This document shows positions 15,219 through 17,933 of a stretch of 17,933 nucleotides of DNA, in pieces. The stretch's first letter is position 1; each line of letters begins with the position of its first letter. Below the pieces are notes generated by a model. The model did no database searches. It was not told the origin of the DNA and saw nothing but the letters and a program-made list of their open reading frames with translations. Made by a program: the position numbers and the translations under genes. The stretch comes from Firmicutes bacterium UBA2598 (GTDB lineage Bacteria > Bacillota > PH28-bin88): assembly GCA_002339345.1 (NCBI GenBank), contig DDKM01000063.1, positions 8,673 to 26,605 of the forward strand, given 5' to 3'.

Positions 15219-16076
15219 ATGCGTTTTTGTACCATAATCTACAATGGGCGGGAGCAGGCTGCTATCCAGCACCGGGGAGGGGTATTGCCCCTTGCGGAGA
15301 TCAACCGGTTGACCAGCAGTAGCTTTCCCACCGATTTGCTGGAGTTCATTTGTTATGGTGATGTGGCCAAACTGACGGAAACGGCCGGTAACTTGTCAGG
15401 TGCACAAGTCCTGGCCGTGGACGATGTGGTGTTTTGTCCGCCATACCGCCGTCCCCGTAAAATTTTTGGCATCGGTCTCAACTACCGGGAGCATGCTGCT
15501 GACCTTGACGAGAAATCTCCCACCGAGGAGCCAGCCAGTTTCATGAAGCCGGACACCACCATCATCGGGCATAGGGAACAAATCATCCTCCCACCCCAGT
15601 CACATCGGGTAACCGCGGAGGCTGAACTGGGTATTGTGATAGGGAAACAGTGTAAGGATGTAGAAGAAAAGGAAGCCAGGGGAGTTGTGTTCGGGTACAC
15701 CACCGTCATCGACATGACCGCCGAGGATATTTTACGGAAAAATCCCCGGTTTCTAACCCGGGCCAAAAGCTTTGACACCTTTTTCAGCTTTGGACCGTGG
15801 GTGGTAACGGTGGATGAGGTACCTACAGACCTAAGATCGGTGCGGGTTTCCACCATCGTAAACGGGGAGGTTAAGGCTACCAACATTGTGGCCAATATGA
15901 CCTTCCAGCCCGATTACCTGGTGGCCTTCCACTCCCGGGTAATGACCTTCCAGCCGGGCGACTTGATCTCCACCGGCACACCCGGAGCGGCAGTGATTAA
16001 CCACGGGGATGTGGTGGAGTGCCATGTGGACATCGATGGCCTGGGTATCCTCAAAAACCCGGTGACCCGCCCATAG
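15219..16076 (+). CDS. Fumarylacetoacetate hydrolase family protein
   Basis: Members of this family hydrolyse, decarboxylate or isomerise 2-oxo acids and related C-C bonds in the cytosol. The ATG at 15219 has AAAGGAG upstream; the 285 aa length fits the short bacterial FAHD1/HpaG/YcgM-like type, with an N-terminal cap domain of about 70 residues. The catalytic part begins at IFGIGLNYREHA (about 82-93) and carries the metal ligands Glu134 and Glu136 in AEAELGIVIGK and Asp165 in VIDMTAEDI, then RAKSFDTF with Lys183, SRVMTFQPGDLISTGTPGA and the end VECHVDIDGLGILKNPV. The typical Asn-Asp before the TA motif is Ile-Asp here. The gene is divergent from ilvC and followed by a terminator. Substrates in this family are diverse (acylpyruvates, oxaloacetate, aromatic cleavage products), so no specific reaction is assigned. 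Confidence 0.9.
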   Translation: MRFCTIIYNGREQAAIQHRGGVLPLAEINRLTSSSFPTDLLEFICYGDVAKLTETAGNLSGAQVLAVDDVVFCPPYRRPRKIFGIGLNYREHAADLDEKSPTEEPASFMKPDTTIIGHREQIILPPQSHRVTAEAELGIVIGKQCKDVEEKEARGVVFGYTTVIDMTAEDILRKNPRFLTRAKSFDTFFSFGPWVVTVDEVPTDLRSVRVSTIVNGEVKATNIVANMTFQPDYLVAFHSRVMTFQPGDLISTGTPGAAVINHGDVVECHVDIDGLGILKNPVTRP

Positions 16077-16107
16077 CAGGGGGGAGCGGCCAGCCGCTCC
16101 CCCCTGC
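16076..16107 (+). terminator. Terminator hairpin after the FAH family gene
   Basis: GCAGGGGGGAGCGGC and GCCGCTCCCCCCTGC form a perfect 15-bp stem with only CA between the arms, so the real loop opens by a pair or two. It begins at the last base of the stop codon. The T run comes eight bases after the stem, later than in the standard form. It is symmetrical enough to act on both strands. Confidence 0.75.
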
Positions 16108-16205
16108 ATCATGGGTTTTTCCGCAGGTCGATGACTTGGGACAGCTAACGGGAAGGGTGCTTTAGCCATTATCAGGTTATTTAATTGTTTGCCCCCCGAG
16201 ACAGG

Positions 16206-17084
16206 TTATTGTGTCAGGCCTTTTTGCTTTTCTGATTTCGAAAATTGGCTGATCACCGGCCAAATGAGCATTACCGCACCGGCCAGAAGCAGGGTCATCG
16301 CTATCTTGCTTTGCAAAAAGATATTCCAGCTACCGCCGGACATAATCAGCGAGCGGCGTAATTCCTGCTCCGCCATGCCTCCCAGAACCAACCCCAGAAT
16401 GACGGGTGACAGGGGGAAATTGTACTTTTCCAGTACGTAGCCGATGATGCCGAAACTTAAGGTCAGCCAGACATCAAGCATGTTATTGCGGATGGCAAAG
16501 GAGCCAATGATACACAGAAGCAGGATTAAGGGTCCCAGGATGGAATAGGGGATGCGAATAATGTTGGAAAAGACCCTGATAAAGGCTTTGGCCATTACCA
16601 GGATTAAAAAATTAGATAGGAACAACCCCAAAAACAAGGTATTCACAAACAGTGGTTGTTGTTGAAACAGCAGGGGGCCTGGCTTGATGCCGTGCAGCAC
16701 AAAGGCACCCAGCATCACAGCAGTGGTGGCGCTGCCGGGAATGCCCAGGGCCAGCAGGGGCACCATGGCGCCATTGGCGGCGGCGTTATTGGCGGACTCC
16801 GGCGCTGCTACGCCCTCTTCGATCCCCTTGCCGAACTGTTCCGGGTTTTTGGACCAGCGAACTGCCTCGCTGTAGCTTACCATGGAGGCTGTGGTGGCCC
16901 CAATGCCGGGTAGGATGCCAATGAAAGTGCCGATGAGGGAGGAACGGGTAATTGTACCGATTAGCCTTTTGATCATAGGCAAACTGGGCAGACTGGAAGT
17001 AACCTTGCCGATTTTCTTCTGCATGGTATGGTCCTCCATCACCCGCCGCAACACCTCCGAAATGGCAAAAAGACCGATCAGCAC
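16206..17084 (-). pseudogene. tctA: TctA-type tripartite tricarboxylate transporter permease, C-terminal part only
   Basis: This is the last 292 codons of a TctA large membrane subunit, which with TctB and the binding protein TctC imports carboxylates such as citrate. Homology begins abruptly at VLIGLFAISEVL on the minus strand (codon at 17082-17084). It continues through the family segment GTFIGILPGIGATTASMVSY, then GAMVPLLALGIPGSATTAVM, and ends in a hydrophobic helix and SEKQKGLTQ. Full TctA is about 500 aa, so about the first 200-240 residues with their helices are missing. An open frame does run on to 17168, but those 28 codons are the neighbouring gene read in a wrong frame. No tctB or tctC is present. 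A functional transporter is not expected. The remaining 3' part has no stops, so the loss looks recent. Confidence 0.85.
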
Positions 17085-17512
17085 TTCTCCGGCAACCTTT
17101 CCGTTTTGCCGTGAATCCCCAGGGAGTGCTCGATGGTGTGTCTTTTGATCCCGGCCTTGTTGCAGCACTCATCAACGTGGTCCAGGATACCGGACACAAC
17201 AATGGATGGTCCCAGTTCCGCTTCAGCCAGCTCTTTGAGTACCTGGGCTACCGTTTCCTTGTCGGTGAATACGGCATGAACGATGGAATTGTCCTTAAAC
17301 CCGTTGCGGATAGCTTCAGCCCCTACGGCAAACTCATTTCCGGTCCTCATGTCACCACAGCTTACAGGATTATATTTGTAGACGATATCAAAGAATTTGG
17401 CAAATTTAGGGGCTGAGCCTTTAGCGTTAACCGTTTGGGCGGCGATTGCAAATACCACATAATCGTTGGTCAGGTTTTCCGGTGTACTGTGCCTGTGTAA
17501 ACTGTGCATCAT
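17078..17512 (-). CDS. Unrecognised conserved-looking protein, 3' end lost by deletion
   Basis: I cannot name this protein. It reads 144 aa from ATGATG at 17507-17512 (either Met possible), with AGGAGG eight bases ahead. It begins MHSLHRHSTPENLTNDYVVF; the middle contains CGDMRTGNEFAVGAEAIRNG and DNSIVHAVFTDKETVAQVLKELAEAELGPS, and later DHVDECCNKAG and HTIEHSLGIHGKTERLPEK. The alternating strands and helices suggest a soluble alpha/beta protein. From memory, similar proteins in related anaerobes continue well past LPEK, with a further domain containing MCGHGMV, so the stop at 17078-17080 lies just beyond the point where tctA sequence is joined. The ferredoxin stop overlaps the start (ATGA), so translation is coupled and a redox-linked role is plausible. 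The function is unknown. Confidence 0.65.
   Translation of the reverse strand: MMHSLHRHSTPENLTNDYVVFAIAAQTVNAKGSAPKFAKFFDIVYKYNPVSCGDMRTGNEFAVGAEAIRNGFKDNSIVHAVFTDKETVAQVLKELAEAELGPSIVVSGILDHVDECCNKAGIKRHTIEHSLGIHGKTERLPEKC
17079..17087 (-). other. Deletion junction between unknown gene and tctA
   Basis: On the minus strand GAAGTGCTG can be read as part of either gene: the unknown protein would run LPEK then E-V-L, and tctA enters here as V-L-I-G-L-F. The tctA reading frame differs from the upstream one, which hits a TGA at once. This is what a deletion at a short shared sequence would leave. The exact break within these bases cannot be fixed by eye. Confidence 0.6.
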
Positions 17513-17799
17513 TTCCTAGTCCTCCTTATTTCTTCTGTTCCCCGGCCCGGTACGGAGGTGGTTTTGTGGGGAATTAGGGGGTTGGAAAAGGCCTGGCGCA
17601 GCTCACGCATTTCATCCAACTCCTGCTGGTGCAGAACATCGGTGGGGCATACCGCAGGGCGTAGGCAGATGCCGCATTCCACACACTCATCAAAATCGAT
17701 TGTGCAGATGTTTTGATCCTCGTCGTGCAGAATGCAACCCATTGGACAGTACGGTTGGCCTTCCTGACAGCCAATGCAAGTTTCAGCGTCAATCCTCAT
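17509..17799 (-). CDS. Short 4Fe-4S ferredoxin-type protein, possibly truncated
   Basis: The ATG at 17799 follows AAGGAGA nine bases upstream, giving 96 aa. Two cysteine clusters are visible: C8-x2-C11-x6-C18-x3-C22 and CVECGICLRPAVCP (about 38-51), enough for two iron-sulfur clusters of ferredoxin type, although the spacing in the first is unusual (a six-residue gap). From about residue 60 a tail follows (AFSNPLIPHKTTSVPGRGTEE) and then IRRTRK-stop. From memory, relatives continue after PGRGTEE with a domain of over 150 residues; here the frame ends at once, on a sequence that doubles as the ribosome site of the next gene. So the C-terminal domain may have been deleted, or this is a naturally short form. 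The stop overlaps the next start. It is probably an electron carrier for the lost operon. Confidence 0.82.
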   Translation of the reverse strand: MRIDAETCIGCQEGQPYCPMGCILHDEDQNICTIDFDECVECGICLRPAVCPTDVLHQQELDEMRELRQAFSNPLIPHKTTSVPGRGTEEIRRTRK

Positions 17800-17883
17800 C
17801 TTTGTTCTCCTTTCAACTTCTAGTTTGTTTTCCCAACAGAGGCCTGCAGACACCGCTATTTGTTCGATAAATGCGAAAAGTCA

Positions 17884-17912
17884 CCTATAAAATTTTGTTT
17901 ATTTACTGACAA
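17884..17912 (-). promoter_or_regulatory. Possible sigma-A promoter of the ferredoxin operon
   Basis: On the minus strand TTGTCA (17907-17912) and TATAGG (17884-17889) are 17 bases apart in an A/T-rich stretch, with the ferredoxin start about 85 bases downstream. The -35 box matches in five of six bases, the -10 in four. A leader of about 80 bases would precede the gene; I see no known riboswitch in it. Confidence 0.45.
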
Positions 17913-17933
17913 CCTACATTCCGCACCCTTCAC

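Noticed and set aside
17085..17168. In-frame extension of the tctA open frame upstream to an ATG at 17168
   Set aside because: These 28 codons are the neighbouring unknown gene read in another frame; they are hydrophilic and unlike the membrane segment of TctA expected there.

Overview
The window looks like a chromosomal segment of an anaerobic, Gram-positive-type Firmicute, probably of the Desulfotomaculum/Pelotomaculum/Moorella group. This rests on moderately GC-rich DNA, strong AGGAGG-type ribosome sites with some TTG and GTG starts, a pfkA-pyk pair whose pyruvate kinase carries the Bacillus-type C-terminal phosphotransfer domain, a rubredoxin-like/flavin reductase fusion, a biotin-dependent carboxyltransferase subunit without its biotin domain, a DUF1002 protein and a small CC-motif protein. 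The taxonomic assignment is inference from family content; there is no rRNA gene in the window. I saw no tRNA, CRISPR array or intact transposase.

Layout. 1-3762 (+): the end of pfkA, then pyk, then a stand-alone carboxyltransferase (pycB/oadA-like), closed by a clear terminator. 3777-4283: the wreck of a group II intron, with a piece of intron RNA, the last part of the maturase broken by several frameshifts, and recognisable domain V/VI-like sequence. 4302-4985 (-): minC without minD. 5205-6189 (+): rubredoxin-like/flavin reductase fusion plus a small coiled-coil protein and a terminator. 6260-7306 (-) and 7444-8313 (+): a membrane-anchored polysaccharide deacetylase divergent from a secreted DUF1002 protein, with several palindromes between them. 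8404-8682 (+): the small CC-motif protein. 8750-10633 (-): an ABC-F ATPase. 10793-11881 (+): a second, lipoprotein-like deacetylase. 11939-13896 (-): two tandem paralogous DMT/EamA permeases. 14029-15030 (-): ilvC with its own promoter. 15219-16076 (+): a fumarylacetoacetate hydrolase family enzyme and a terminator. 16206-17799 (-): a damaged cluster of a short ferredoxin, an unrecognised protein whose end is missing, and the 3' part of a tctA-type transporter gene fused to it out of frame.

How it works together. The first operon carries the end of glycolysis (6-phosphofructokinase, pyruvate kinase) and a pyruvate/oxaloacetate-type carboxyl transfer, so it centres on the PEP-pyruvate-oxaloacetate node. 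The middle is a set of short, mostly independent units for cell division, redox, envelope and translation functions. The right end is where the genome has been cut: ferredoxin, the unknown protein and tctA look like remains of a longer operon, joined by a deletion.

The best leads are the deletion chimera at about 17079-17087, the unrecognised ferredoxin-linked protein, the CC-motif mini-protein, the decayed intron behind a terminator, and the acidic residue in the cofactor loop of ilvC. I did not find a convincing complete new multi-gene system.
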